Shown here: piece after piece, positions 16,887 to 26,288 of the stretch
How the letters are laid out: each line of letters starts with the position of its first letter
Numbering within the stretch: the stretch's first letter is position 1
Assembly (NCBI GenBank): GCA_963819755.1
Contig: CAWFXB010000002.1
Location: forward strand, 372,001 to 436,000
Length of the DNA stretch: 64,000 nt
Source of the DNA: VRUE01 sp963819755
GTDB taxonomy: Bacteria > Actinomycetota > Thermoleophilia > Solirubrobacterales > 70-9
Reading direction: 5' to 3'
The notes under the pieces: generated by a model
What the model was told of the DNA's origin: nothing
Seen by the model: only the letters and a program-made list of their open reading frames with translations
Database searches by the model: none
Program-made: the position numbers and the translations under genes

Positions 16887-17795
16887 TTAGTCCGTCCCGT
16901 CCGCCTCCGGATCGCGCCAGACCCGCTTGCGCCACGGTGGGCTGATCGCGAAGCCATAGGCGGCGCCTTCATCGGCCGCGATCGGCTCCAGGGGGACGAG
17001 GTGCACGCGGCGACCCGGCGTGACGCGGTCGATACGCAGGAAGCCGTTGGTGTTGCCGGCGTGACTGCCACCCGAGACGACGAGCAGGTGGGTCTCGGGT
17101 CCCCAGCCGTTGTCCGGACGAGCACCAACCGCTTCGGCAACATCCTTCAGCGGGCCGATGCCGGCGTCGGATCCGGCGTTGGCGAGGCTCTGAACGTAGT
17201 TGTAGCCATGGTGAGAGGAGGCCCGCTCGTCGACGTTGCCTTCGGGACCGATGCGGATCTGGACGCTTTCCCAGTCGTCGTGGTGATAGCCCGCATCCCC
17301 TGCGATCGGCACGCCGCGCAGAGTGGCTGAATCGGCGTAATAGAGCCAAAACTGCAGGTAGAGGTTGCCGACGCGCGGGCCGGGGCACCCCGAGCCCGCA
17401 TGGCGACAATCGATCACATGGACAAACGCAGTCACCGGAAGGCCTACGTCTGTGCGGCTCACCAGGCCACGCGCGGAGCCATCGGCACAGGCAGCATCCC
17501 GGCAGCGCCGGAAGTCGACCGGCATCGCCCGCGATCCCTGCTCAAAGAGGATCGCCGGCATGTGCTGCCGCACCAGCTTGCCGACCTGGGACCCGTAGGC
17601 GGCGATCAGCGCCGGCTCGTCCCCACATCCGTCGGCCATCGAGGCGGCGCAGAGTATCCGTGACGCCACGGCTCGCGCCAGCTCCGTCCCAGGCACCCGC
17701 ACCCCGATCCCCACGAGCGCCACAAGCAAGAGCGCGACCAAGGCTACGAGCCCAACCCACTCCACAGTCCCCTGCCCCCGCTCGCCCCACCCCAA
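16887..17795 (-). CDS. Pilin-signal-bearing exported protein with HHDDWE motif
   Basis: The N-terminus carries GERGQGTVEWVGLVALVALLLVALVGIG, shaped like a class III (TadE/Flp-type) signal with cleavage before the Gln-Gly-Thr-Val-Glu segment. The remaining 230 residues are exported, Cys-containing and include LYLQFWLYYADSAT, GYHHDDWESVQIRI and LLVVSGGSHAGNTNG. The HHDDWE segment is reminiscent of the HxxDWE motif of NPP1/Vps62-like proteins, but no activity is assigned. The frame is open from ATG 17879 inside a palindrome; TTG 17795 just before the pilin-like signal is taken as a more plausible, still uncertain, start. Confidence 0.6.
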   Translation of the reverse strand: MGWGERGQGTVEWVGLVALVALLLVALVGIGVRVPGTELARAVASRILCAASMADGCGDEPALIAAYGSQVGKLVRQHMPAILFEQGSRAMPVDFRRCRDAACADGSARGLVSRTDVGLPVTAFVHVIDCRHAGSGCPGPRVGNLYLQFWLYYADSATLRGVPIAGDAGYHHDDWESVQIRIGPEGNVDERASSHHGYNYVQSLANAGSDAGIGPLKDVAEAVGARPDNGWGPETHLLVVSGGSHAGNTNGFLRIDRVTPGRRVHLVPLEPIAADEGAAYGFAISPPWRKRVWRDPEADGTD

Positions 17796-17808
17796 GCGCC
17801 CACACCCA

Positions 17809-17858
17809 GACGTGCCGGTAGTTAGCCGCCCATATGGGCGGCTAACTACCGGCACGTC
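17809..17858. repeat. 50-bp perfect palindrome, copy 1
   Basis: Arms 17809-17833 and 17834-17858 are exact reverse complements centred on CATATG, with no loop. It spans the last codons and stop of the AbiEi/DUF559 gene and the region upstream of the pilin-signal gene. As RNA it would form a 25-bp hairpin and could end transcription, but it lacks a T-run. A diverged copy sits upstream of the same gene. Confidence 0.9.
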
Positions 17859-18732
17859 CATCCTCCAAACTGGAGCCAAGGAGACGACGGAGCTCGTCGG
17901 CCACCTTCTGCGGTTCGCGTTCGAGCCGGCGGTGAGTTAGGCGGATGACTCGGTAGCCCTCGACCTGCCTAGCGGCGTCGCGCTCACGATCACGCTCAAA
18001 GGCGGCGCGGTGGCTGTGGAAGGCGACGCTGTCTGCCTCGACGATTAGTCGCTCGCGAGGCCAGAGGGCATCGACCTCGTGTTCGAGTACGTCAACGTTG
18101 GTGACGGGCATCGGCAGGTCGTACTCACGACAAAGGGCGATGACCCGATCCTCCAGCGGCGTGCGAGTCGCTACCGGTGCTCGCGCCTCCTCGATGAGGC
18201 GGCGAATCCGTGCGAGGGCACGGCGACCTGGACTGCGGGCGCAAACCTCTTCGAGCTCGTGCATGTTGAGCAGATGAAGGCGGTCGGCCTCCTCGGCTGC
18301 ACGCTCAAAACGCTTCTCGTCAACCACTTCGGCGAGATCGAAAAGGGTGCGAGCGAGAGAGGTCGTCGGAATACGGTCGACCGAACAGCGGTCGACCTGA
18401 TGTATTCCTCCTTCGTGGACGACCAGCCCCGGCCGACCCCGACCCGCCGCAGAAGTCACTTCAATCGAATGTCTCCCCGGATGTATCAAGCCCCAGAGCG
18501 CAGCGGCGCTTCTGTGACTGAGAAGCGCATCCTCACCGCAGGCGAGTACCGCGGCGAGCCAATTTCCTCGCAGACTAAGACGCGGATCACCAAATGAGTA
18601 GACGCCTCGATGGAGGCGGTGAATCTGTTTCCTTTCGACCCTGCGTTCGACCGTCCGCGTCCCCAAGCCCGCCTCCAGCAATTGATCCCGCGTAATCACT
18701 CCATGCTGACTTGCTGCACGCGCGCTCAACAT
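17842..18732 (-). CDS. AbiEi-antitoxin-domain / DUF559 endonuclease-like protein
   Basis: The 296-aa protein starts with an AbiEi-type winged helix (HGVITRDQLLEAGLGTRTVERRV, then IHRLHRGVYSFGDP and LLSHRSAAALWGL). Its C-terminal third is DUF559/Vsr-like: TPLEDRVIALC, HEVDALWPRERLIVEADS (Asp and ExD spacing of a PD-(D/E)xK nuclease) and YRVIRLTHRRLE. Such proteins are multicopy in Actinobacteria with no proven role. ATG 18732 is chosen at the family start; the open frame continues to 18828 through the second palindrome. No AbiEii toxin is adjacent. Flanking palindromes on both sides suggest a small mobile or selfish unit. Confidence 0.8.
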   Translation of the reverse strand: MLSARAASQHGVITRDQLLEAGLGTRTVERRVERKQIHRLHRGVYSFGDPRLSLRGNWLAAVLACGEDALLSHRSAAALWGLIHPGRHSIEVTSAAGRGRPGLVVHEGGIHQVDRCSVDRIPTTSLARTLFDLAEVVDEKRFERAAEEADRLHLLNMHELEEVCARSPGRRALARIRRLIEEARAPVATRTPLEDRVIALCREYDLPMPVTNVDVLEHEVDALWPRERLIVEADSVAFHSHRAAFERDRERDAARQVEGYRVIRLTHRRLEREPQKVADELRRLLGSSLEDGRAGS

Positions 18733-18773
18733 ACGTTCCCGCTCGCCAATACGAGCGCGTTGCCGCTCCGCCA

Positions 18774-18823
18774 GACGTGCCGTTGATCTACCGTCCATAT
18801 GGGCGGTTAAGTCCCGGCACGTC
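18774..18823. repeat. 50-bp palindromic repeat, copy 2 (imperfect)
   Basis: This element has the same centre CATATG, the same outer ends GACGTGCCG/CGGCACGTC and the same 25-bp arm length as the copy at 17809. Its right arm matches copy 1 at 22 of 25 positions, while its left arm is more diverged, so about seven pairs are broken. It lies 42 bp upstream of the chosen start of the AbiEi/DUF559 gene. Confidence 0.85.
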
Positions 18824-18887
18824 CACACTCGCCCCCCGGGCGGCGCGACCTACGACGAGTTTGCGAGAGATACAGGCGCCTAAAGCG

Positions 18888-20299
<1,412 letters not shown>

Positions 20300-20303
<4 letters not shown>

Positions 20304-20611
20304 GAGCCGCCCTCCCTGTCCTTGACCTTCGGTTTCGGCTTTTTGGAGAACATGCCGAGCATCCGGTCGGTGACCATGAAGCCACCGACGATGTTGATCG
20401 CGCCGAAGGCGATCGCGATCGTGCCGATCACGTACTCGAGCGGGTCGTTGGCGTAGCCGACGACGATCAGCCCGCCGAGCATGACGATGCCGTGGATCGC
20501 GTTGGTCTGCGACATCAGCGGCGTGTGCAGGGTGGTCGGCACCTTCGAGATCACCTCGAAGCCGACGAAGGCGGCGAGGACGAAGATCGTGATCTCGGTG
20601 AACAGCGTCAT
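20300..20611 (-). CDS. pntAB: NAD(P) transhydrogenase alpha-2 subunit PntAB
   Basis: This 103-aa membrane subunit has three hydrophobic helices (LFTEITIFVLAAFVGFEVI, IHGIVMLGGLIVVGY, VIGTIAIAFGAINIVGGFMV) and the conserved SKVPTTLHTPLMSQTNAIHG segment. Its basic tail FSKKPKPKVKDREGG is cytoplasmic. It links the soluble NAD(H) domain to the membrane. It overlaps pntAA and pntB by 4 nt on both sides, so the three products are probably made stoichiometrically. Confidence 0.95.
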
Positions 20612-21726
20612 TTAGCCGCCCTCTCGTTGCGGATCTCGCCGCCATGGGTGATGCAGGCGGCCGCGACGATGTCGTCCTCGAAGTCGACGTTCAGCTGGCC
20701 CTCCTCGGTGACGAGCAGGCCGAGCAGGTTCTCCAGGTTCTTGGCGTAGAGCTGCGAGGCCGGGGCCGGCATCTCGCTTGCCAGGTTGCGCGGGCCGACG
20801 ACCTTGACGCCGCCCTCGACCACGGTTTGCCCCGCCTGGGTCAGCTCGCAGTTGCCGCCGCTCTCGGCGGCGAGGTCGACGATCACCGAACCGGGCTGCA
20901 TGGTGCGGACCGCGTCGGCGGTGATCAGCAGCGGCGCCGGGCGGCCCGGAATCGCCGCGGTGGTGACGATCACGTCCTGCTTGGCGGCGTTCTCGCCGAT
21001 CGCCTCGACGACTTTGGCGTTCTCCTCGTCGGTGAGCGGCCGGGCGTAGCCGCCCTCGCCTTCGGCGTCGGGAATGAAGTCGAGTTCGAGCGGGCGACCG
21101 CCGAGCGAGGCGATCTGCTCCCAGGCGGCGCGGCGGATGTCGAAGCCGGTGACGATCGCGCCCAGGCGCTTCGCCGTGGCGACCGCCTGCAGCCCGGCGA
21201 CGCCGGCGCCGAGCACCAGCACCTTGGCCGGCGGAACGGTGCCGGCGGCGGTGGTCATCATGCCGAAGAAGCGGCCCGACTCGCGGGCGGCGATCAGCAT
21301 CGCCGCGTAGCCGCCGGCGGCGGCCTGCGAAGAGAGCGCGTCCATCGCCTGGGCGCGGGTCGTGCGCGGGATCGCCTCCATCGCGAAGCTGGTCACTCCG
21401 GCCGCGGCGAGCGCCCTGTTGGTCTCGGCCGCGGTCCAGGGCGAGAGGTGGCCGATCAGAAGCTGGTTGGAGCTGAGGCTGCCGATCTGCTCGGCGGTGG
21501 GGGCGGCGACGCGAAGGACGACGTCGGCGCCCCAGGCAACGTCGGGGTCGACGACTTCAGCCCCCGCCTCCTCGTACTGGGAGTCGGGATGGCCGGCGGC
21601 ATCGCCGGCGCCGCGCTCGACGGCAACCGTGACGTGCTCGTTCTTCACCAGCGATTTGACAGCATCGGGAACCAGCGCGACCCGGCGCTCCCCATCGACG
21701 GTCTCTTTCGGCACTCCGATTTTCAT
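20608..21726 (-). CDS. pntAA: NAD(P) transhydrogenase alpha-1 subunit PntAA
   Basis: The soluble NAD(H)-binding subunit starts MKIGVPKETVDGERRVALVPD at ATG 21726; the open frame upstream is not family sequence. It has the alanine-dehydrogenase/PNT fold with LVLGAGVAGLQAVATAKRLGA near 170 as the Rossmann loop and DVIVTTAAIPGRPAP near 255. It pairs with PntAB and PntB to couple hydride transfer from NADH to NADP+ with proton entry. First gene of the operon; the upstream 37 bp separate it from an LLM gene on the same strand. Confidence 0.95.
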   Translation of the reverse strand: MKIGVPKETVDGERRVALVPDAVKSLVKNEHVTVAVERGAGDAAGHPDSQYEEAGAEVVDPDVAWGADVVLRVAAPTAEQIGSLSSNQLLIGHLSPWTAAETNRALAAAGVTSFAMEAIPRTTRAQAMDALSSQAAAGGYAAMLIAARESGRFFGMMTTAAGTVPPAKVLVLGAGVAGLQAVATAKRLGAIVTGFDIRRAAWEQIASLGGRPLELDFIPDAEGEGGYARPLTDEENAKVVEAIGENAAKQDVIVTTAAIPGRPAPLLITADAVRTMQPGSVIVDLAAESGGNCELTQAGQTVVEGGVKVVGPRNLASEMPAPASQLYAKNLENLLGLLVTEEGQLNVDFEDDIVAAACITHGGEIRNERAAK

Positions 21727-21763
21727 GCGGCGCGGAAGGTTATGGGATGAGGGTGGAAGCGGG

Positions 21764-22813
21764 TCAGCCGCCCGCCAGGGCGGCCAAGCGGTCAATCGTG
21801 TGCAGCTGCTGGTCGCGCTCGACGTGCACCGGCGAGACGATCAGGCGGTCGATGCCGGCGCCGCGAAAGCGCTCGATCCGCTCCGCCACCTCGGCCTCGG
21901 TGCCGACCAGCGAGGTCGCCTCGACGATCTCGTCGGGCATCGCCTGGAAGGCGCCGTCGCGGTCGCCGTCCTGGAAGCGACGCTGCACGTCGTCGGCGAC
22001 GTCGCCGAAGCCGAAGCGGTGGGCGAGGTCGACGTAGAAGTTCGTCTTGCGACTGCCCATGCCACCGAAGTAGAGGACGAGGCCGGCCTTGACGACGCTC
22101 TTGGCCGCCTCCAGGTCGCCGTCGATTGCCACCTGCAGCGAGGGCGAGACCTCGAGGTCGGAGCGCTGCCGCCCGCCCTTGGCGAAACCGGCCTCCAGAT
22201 GCTCGCCCCAGGTCTGCTCGAAGGCGTCGACGCTGAAGAAGATCGGGATCCAGCCGTCGCAGATCTCCGCCGCCATCTCGACCGATTTGCGGCCGATCGC
22301 GCCGACGAAGACAGGGATGCTGGAGCGCTCGGGATGGAAGTTGAGCTTCAGCGGCTTGCCCTCGCCGCCCGGCAGGGGCAGCTGGTAGTGCTCGCCCTGG
22401 TGGTCGACCTTGCCCTCCCTGGCGACGATCTCACGCACGACTTCGATGTACTCGCGCGTGCGCCCCCACGGCTTCGAGTAAGGGACGCCGTACCAGCCTT
22501 CGGAGACCTGCGGCCCGGAAGGCCCGAAGCCGAAGAGGAAGCGGCCGCCGGAGAGCTTGTCGATCGTCGCTCCGGCCATCGCCGCGGCGGCCGGGGGGCG
22601 CGCCGGCACCTGCAGGATCGCGGCACCCAGATTGATGGTGCTGGTCTGCGGCGCCAGCCAGGCGAGCACGCTGACCACGTCGGAGCCGTAGGACTCGGCC
22701 GCCCAGACCGACTCGAAGCCGGCCGCCTCGGCCGCCAGCACGACCTCGAGCGCGTCGTCGCCAGCGGGGCCTATGCCCCAGTAGCCCAGGTTGAGTCCGA
22801 GTTTCAAGGCCAT
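21764..22813 (-). CDS. LLM-class F420-dependent oxidoreductase (Rv3520c-like)
   Basis: The 349-aa enzyme starts ALKLGLNLGYWG and has FESVWAAESYGSDVVSVLAWLA near 33-55, KLSGGRFLFGFGPSGPQVSEGWYGVPY near 85-111 and GAIGRKSVEMAAEICDGWIPIFFS near 170-190. These are features of the Rv3520c-type subfamily of probable coenzyme-F420 oxidoreductases. The substrate is unknown. It is divergent from the P-type ATPase gene with 29 bp between start codons. It is the third LLM enzyme in the window, in line with F420 use by this organism. Confidence 0.86.
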   Translation of the reverse strand: MALKLGLNLGYWGIGPAGDDALEVVLAAEAAGFESVWAAESYGSDVVSVLAWLAPQTSTINLGAAILQVPARPPAAAAMAGATIDKLSGGRFLFGFGPSGPQVSEGWYGVPYSKPWGRTREYIEVVREIVAREGKVDHQGEHYQLPLPGGEGKPLKLNFHPERSSIPVFVGAIGRKSVEMAAEICDGWIPIFFSVDAFEQTWGEHLEAGFAKGGRQRSDLEVSPSLQVAIDGDLEAAKSVVKAGLVLYFGGMGSRKTNFYVDLAHRFGFGDVADDVQRRFQDGDRDGAFQAMPDEIVEATSLVGTEAEVAERIERFRGAGIDRLIVSPVHVERDQQLHTIDRLAALAGG

Positions 22814-22842
22814 CCGCCGGGAACCCTATTGAATGTCACCTG

Positions 22843-25272
22843 ATGTCCGCCACCGACACCGACATGCCGGACACCGCCGAGCAAGGGCTGAGCAGCAGCG
22901 AGGCAGCGAAACGGCTGCGCAAGCTCGGCGATCCCCCGGACACCTCCTCGCGCTCGGTCTCGAGCATCGTCGCCGGCAACGTCTTCACCCTCTTCAACGC
23001 GATCATCGGCGTCTTCTTCGTCCTCATCCTCTCCCTGGGGCTGATCGCCGACGCCATCTTCGGGGTGATCGCGATCGTCAACTCCTACATCGGCATCCGC
23101 CAGGAGCTGAAAGCGAAGCGGACGCTGGACGAGCTGGCGGTGCTGGTCGCCCCACACGCCACCGTCATCCGCGACGGTGCCGCGGTCAGCCTGCTGGCCG
23201 AGGAGATCGTGCCGGGGGACGTGATCGCGATCGAGCCGGGGGACCAGCTGGTCGCCGACGGCGAGACGATCGCCAGCCGCGGCATGACGCTGGACGAGTC
23301 GATGCTGACCGGTGAGGCTGACGGAGTGCGCAAGGACGTCGGCGAGCGGGCGCTCTCGGGCTCCTTCTGCACCTCCGGCTCCGGTCGCTACCGGGTCGAC
23401 GCGGTGCGCGAGGATAGCTACGCAGGGCGGCTCGCCGGGGAGGCGAGGGCCTTCCGCCACCCACCCTCGCCGCTGCAGGCCGAGGTCAACCGGGTGATCG
23501 TCGCCTGCACCTGGGCGATGGCGCCGCTGGCCGTGCTGCTGCTGATCACCTTCCAGCTGCGTGGGACCGACTTGGTGGAGGCGGCACAGACGGCGACCGC
23601 CGGCCTGGTGACGCTGATCCCGGAGGGAATGGTGCTGCTGATGAGCGTCACCTTCGCCGTTGCCGCGGTGCGGCTGGCGCGCAAAGACACCTTGGTGCAG
23701 CAGATGAGCGCCACCGAGAGCCTCGCCGCGGTAGACACGATCTGCGTCGACAAGACCGGCACCCTGACCGACGGCAAGCTGCGCCTGCTTGGGATCGAGG
23801 TCGCCGAGGGGACCGAGGCCGATGAGGCGACTGCGGCGCTGGGACGCTTCGCGGCAAGCGCCGGAGACCGCAACCGCACGCTGGAGACCGTCGCCGAGAC
23901 CTTCCCGGCACAGCCGGGCCGGGTCAGTGGCGAAGTGCCGTTTTCCTCCAAGTGGAAGTGGAGCGGGCTGCGGCTGGGCGGCATCAGCTACGTCCTCGGC
24001 GCGCCGGACATCCTTGCCGAGAGCGGGGCGCTGACGCTGCCGCCGGGCCTCGCCCGCAAGCTGGAGGAGGAGACCTCAGCGGGGCGCCGCGTGGTCGCCT
24101 TCGCGCAGTCCGGCGAGGCGCTGCCTGACGATCCGTCCCACACCCCACCGCCGCGCCTGACCCCGGTCGCCCTCGTCGTGCTGGAGGAGACGCTGCGCGC
24201 CGACGCCGCCGAGACGATCGCCGCGATGCGCGAGGGCGACGTCGACCTGAAGCTGATCTCCGGCGATGCGCGGGCGACGGTGACCGCGGTCGCCTACGCG
24301 GTCGGGGTGCCGGCCGACGCCGGCGTGATCGAGGGCTCGGAGCTGCCCGAGGATCCCGAGGGGCTGGCCGCGGCGGCGCTGGGCAACACGATCTTCTGCC
24401 GGATCGCGCCGGAGCAGAAGAAAGCGCTGGTCGAGGCGCTGCGCGCCTCCGGTCGCTACACGGCGATGATCGGCGACGGGGTCAACGACGTGCCCGCGCT
24501 GAAGCAGGCCCGACTCGCGGTCGCGATGGGCTCAGGCACGCAGGTGACCAAGGGGGTCGCCGACGTGGTCCTGCTCAACGACGAGTTCGCGCGGCTGCCC
24601 GAAGCGGTCTCCGAAGGGCGGCGAATCGCCCGCAACATCCACCGCCTCGGCCGCCTCTACCTGACCAAGAGCGTCTACGCGGCGGCGCTGATCGTGCTCG
24701 TCGCCGTGCCCGGCTTCGCCTTCCCCTTCCTTCCCCGCCACCTCACCCTGGCCGCCTTCCTGACGATCGGCATCCCCTCGTTCGTGCTCGCCCTGGCGCC
24801 CTCCGACGGGCCGCTCTACCGCGGCCGCCTGCTGCGCGCGCTGGCCGCCTTCGCGGTGCCTGCGGGGCTGGCGACGGCGCTCGGCTCGATCCTCTGCTTC
24901 TTCCTCGTCGACACCGTCTTCGGCGGTTCGCTGGAGGCCGGCCGCACGGCGGCGACGACGACGCTGATCGTGCTCGGCCTCTCCTTCGTCCTACTGCTCG
25001 AGCGCGGGCCCGGCCGTGAGCACATCGCGATCCAGAGCTACATGCTGGCAATGGTCGCCGGCCTCGGCGCTCTCTTCGCGCTGATCCTCGCGGCGGCGCC
25101 GGTGCGCGACTTCTTCGAAATGACGCTGCTGACGGCAAGCCAGTGGTTCCTCGCCCTGCTCTGCTCGGCGGTGGGCCTGACGATCGCCAGCCTGCTGTGG
25201 CGGCTCCCCCAGATAGAACGGCTTGAAGCGCCCGGCCCCGAACCCGGCTCCCCGGACATCCTGAAGGGTTAG
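22843..25272 (+). CDS. Cation-translocating P-type ATPase (CtpE-like)
   Basis: The 809-aa ATPase has an A-domain TGEADGVRK near 156, the membrane-site motif IPEGMVLLM near 258, the phosphorylated Asp in DKTGTLTDGK near 302, KWKWSG nucleotide-binding segment near 368 and GDGVNDVPALKQA near 544. No metal-binding N-terminal domain is seen. The PEG motif in helix 4 and overall length resemble mycobacterial CtpE, which is associated with Ca2+ uptake; the ion here is inferred. It starts at ATG 22843. The final three codons and stop lie in a long inverted repeat shared with the convergent gene. Confidence 0.9.
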   Translation: MSATDTDMPDTAEQGLSSSEAAKRLRKLGDPPDTSSRSVSSIVAGNVFTLFNAIIGVFFVLILSLGLIADAIFGVIAIVNSYIGIRQELKAKRTLDELAVLVAPHATVIRDGAAVSLLAEEIVPGDVIAIEPGDQLVADGETIASRGMTLDESMLTGEADGVRKDVGERALSGSFCTSGSGRYRVDAVREDSYAGRLAGEARAFRHPPSPLQAEVNRVIVACTWAMAPLAVLLLITFQLRGTDLVEAAQTATAGLVTLIPEGMVLLMSVTFAVAAVRLARKDTLVQQMSATESLAAVDTICVDKTGTLTDGKLRLLGIEVAEGTEADEATAALGRFAASAGDRNRTLETVAETFPAQPGRVSGEVPFSSKWKWSGLRLGGISYVLGAPDILAESGALTLPPGLARKLEEETSAGRRVVAFAQSGEALPDDPSHTPPPRLTPVALVVLEETLRADAAETIAAMREGDVDLKLISGDARATVTAVAYAVGVPADAGVIEGSELPEDPEGLAAAALGNTIFCRIAPEQKKALVEALRASGRYTAMIGDGVNDVPALKQARLAVAMGSGTQVTKGVADVVLLNDEFARLPEAVSEGRRIARNIHRLGRLYLTKSVYAAALIVLVAVPGFAFPFLPRHLTLAAFLTIGIPSFVLALAPSDGPLYRGRLLRALAAFAVPAGLATALGSILCFFLVDTVFGGSLEAGRTAATTTLIVLGLSFVLLLERGPGREHIAIQSYMLAMVAGLGALFALILAAAPVRDFFEMTLLTASQWFLALLCSAVGLTIASLLWRLPQIERLEAPGPEPGSPDILKG

Positions 25273-25304
25273 GGGTCCCGTACGCCCCCTAGCCCTTCAG
25301 GATG
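25257..25304. terminator. Bidirectional hairpin overlapping two convergent stops
   Basis: Arms 25257-25275 and 25286-25304 match over 19 bp with one mismatch around a 10-nt loop. The left arm includes the P-type ATPase stop TAG (25270-25272) and the right arm includes the cyclotransferase-like stop (25297-25299). It should terminate from both sides although no strong T-run is present. Confidence 0.65.
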
Positions 25305-25842
25305 CGGCGGCAGGGATCATGCGGAGGCCGCGTTGGGGGAAAGGGAGTGGGTCGGTCGTGCGGTCGAACTCGGGAAGGTCGCGTGGCCCAAGCTGCTCGA
25401 AGGCACGGCGCACGCCGGCGACGTAGTCGCGGCTGACGAAGATGTCGCCGGCGGCTACGCCCAGCCGACAGCGCTCGCAGGCTGCATCGAGCCCCACGTA
25501 AGTGAAGACCCGCCCATCGACCTCCGGTTCAAAGGAGCCGGTCACGTCGACTCGTTCGTAGTTGAGCTCACGTGCGTCGAGCGCCCTGAGTCGCTCGCCG
25601 TCGACCGGCAGCGCCAACCCATTCACCGCCGAACCCGCCTGCTCGTAGATGTCGAGGTAGGCAACGCGGATCCTCGGCCTCTCCCCCGTCTCGCGATCGA
25701 GCCAGTGTTTGGCCCCCTCCCCGCCCTCCCAGTTGTTCATCGCAACTCCCCAGCGGCGGCGGAAACCGCGCAGCCGGCCGGGAAGAGCATCGGCGTCTTT
25801 AAGCGCGACCAGCGAGGCGTAGCCGAAGACGTGGGCGGTCAA
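25297..25842 (-). CDS. Gamma-glutamylcyclotransferase-like protein
   Basis: The 181-aa product begins LTAHVFGYASLVAL, matching the YGSL-like phosphate/anion loop of the GGCT/ChaC fold, followed by RRRWGVAMNNWE, LALPVDGERLRALDARELNYERVDVT and a late VRRAFEQLG. The catalytic acid expected in GGCTs is probably the Glu in ARELNYERV. Such enzymes release 5-oxoproline from gamma-glutamyl peptides, but the substrate is inferred. The frame continues upstream, but TTG 25842 overlaps the thioesterase stop (TTGA) and begins at family sequence. Last gene of the minus-strand run. Confidence 0.65.
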   Translation of the reverse strand: MTAHVFGYASLVALKDADALPGRLRGFRRRWGVAMNNWEGGEGAKHWLDRETGERPRIRVAYLDIYEQAGSAVNGLALPVDGERLRALDARELNYERVDVTGSFEPEVDGRVFTYVGLDAACERCRLGVAAGDIFVSRDYVAGVRRAFEQLGPRDLPEFDRTTDPLPFPQRGLRMIPAAAS

Positions 25843-26288
25843 GCCGGCGGTAGGACGAACTGGCTGACGATCAGGTTCGCGGCCAGGCGGGGCTCGGTGC
25901 CCTCGCGGCGGCGCTCCATCCTGACCTCGATCACGACCGTGCTCTTGCCGGTGTGAAGGGGCTCGGCGACGGCGACGATCTCGTCGCCGAGCAGACCGGC
26001 GGCGAAGACGTTCAGCTTCAGCTCGATCGTGGTGAAGTTGTGGCCCGGCGGGATGACCCGGAAGGTCGCCCAGGCGGCCACCGTGTCGCCGAGCGCCGTC
26101 CAGACTCCGCCGTGGACGAAGCCGCCGGGATGCAGATGGCGCTGGTCGACGACGATCCGCCCGCGCGAGTGCGTGTCCTCGATCTCCAGCGGCTCGATCC
26201 CGAGGTCGCCGGGGAAGCTGCCGGGAAGGAAGGCCCGCGCGGTCTCCGGGGTGATTCGCGAGCTGGGGTGAACCGGGGCGTCGCTCAT
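25839..26288 (-). CDS. PaaI-family hotdog thioesterase
   Basis: The 149-aa single hotdog domain contains LHPGGFVHGGVWTALGDTVAAWATF near 52-76, the core HGG segment with catalytic Asp/His region of PaaI-type acyl-CoA thioesterases, then NFTTIELKLNVF. These enzymes hydrolyse acyl-CoAs in aromatic or lipid catabolism. ATG 26288 overlaps the monooxygenase stop by 4 nt, and its own stop overlaps the next gene. Context with thiolase and crotonase fits acyl-CoA turnover. Confidence 0.85.
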   Translation of the reverse strand: MSDAPVHPSSRITPETARAFLPGSFPGDLGIEPLEIEDTHSRGRIVVDQRHLHPGGFVHGGVWTALGDTVAAWATFRVIPPGHNFTTIELKLNVFAAGLLGDEIVAVAEPLHTGKSTVVIEVRMERRREGTEPRLAANLIVSQFVLPPA

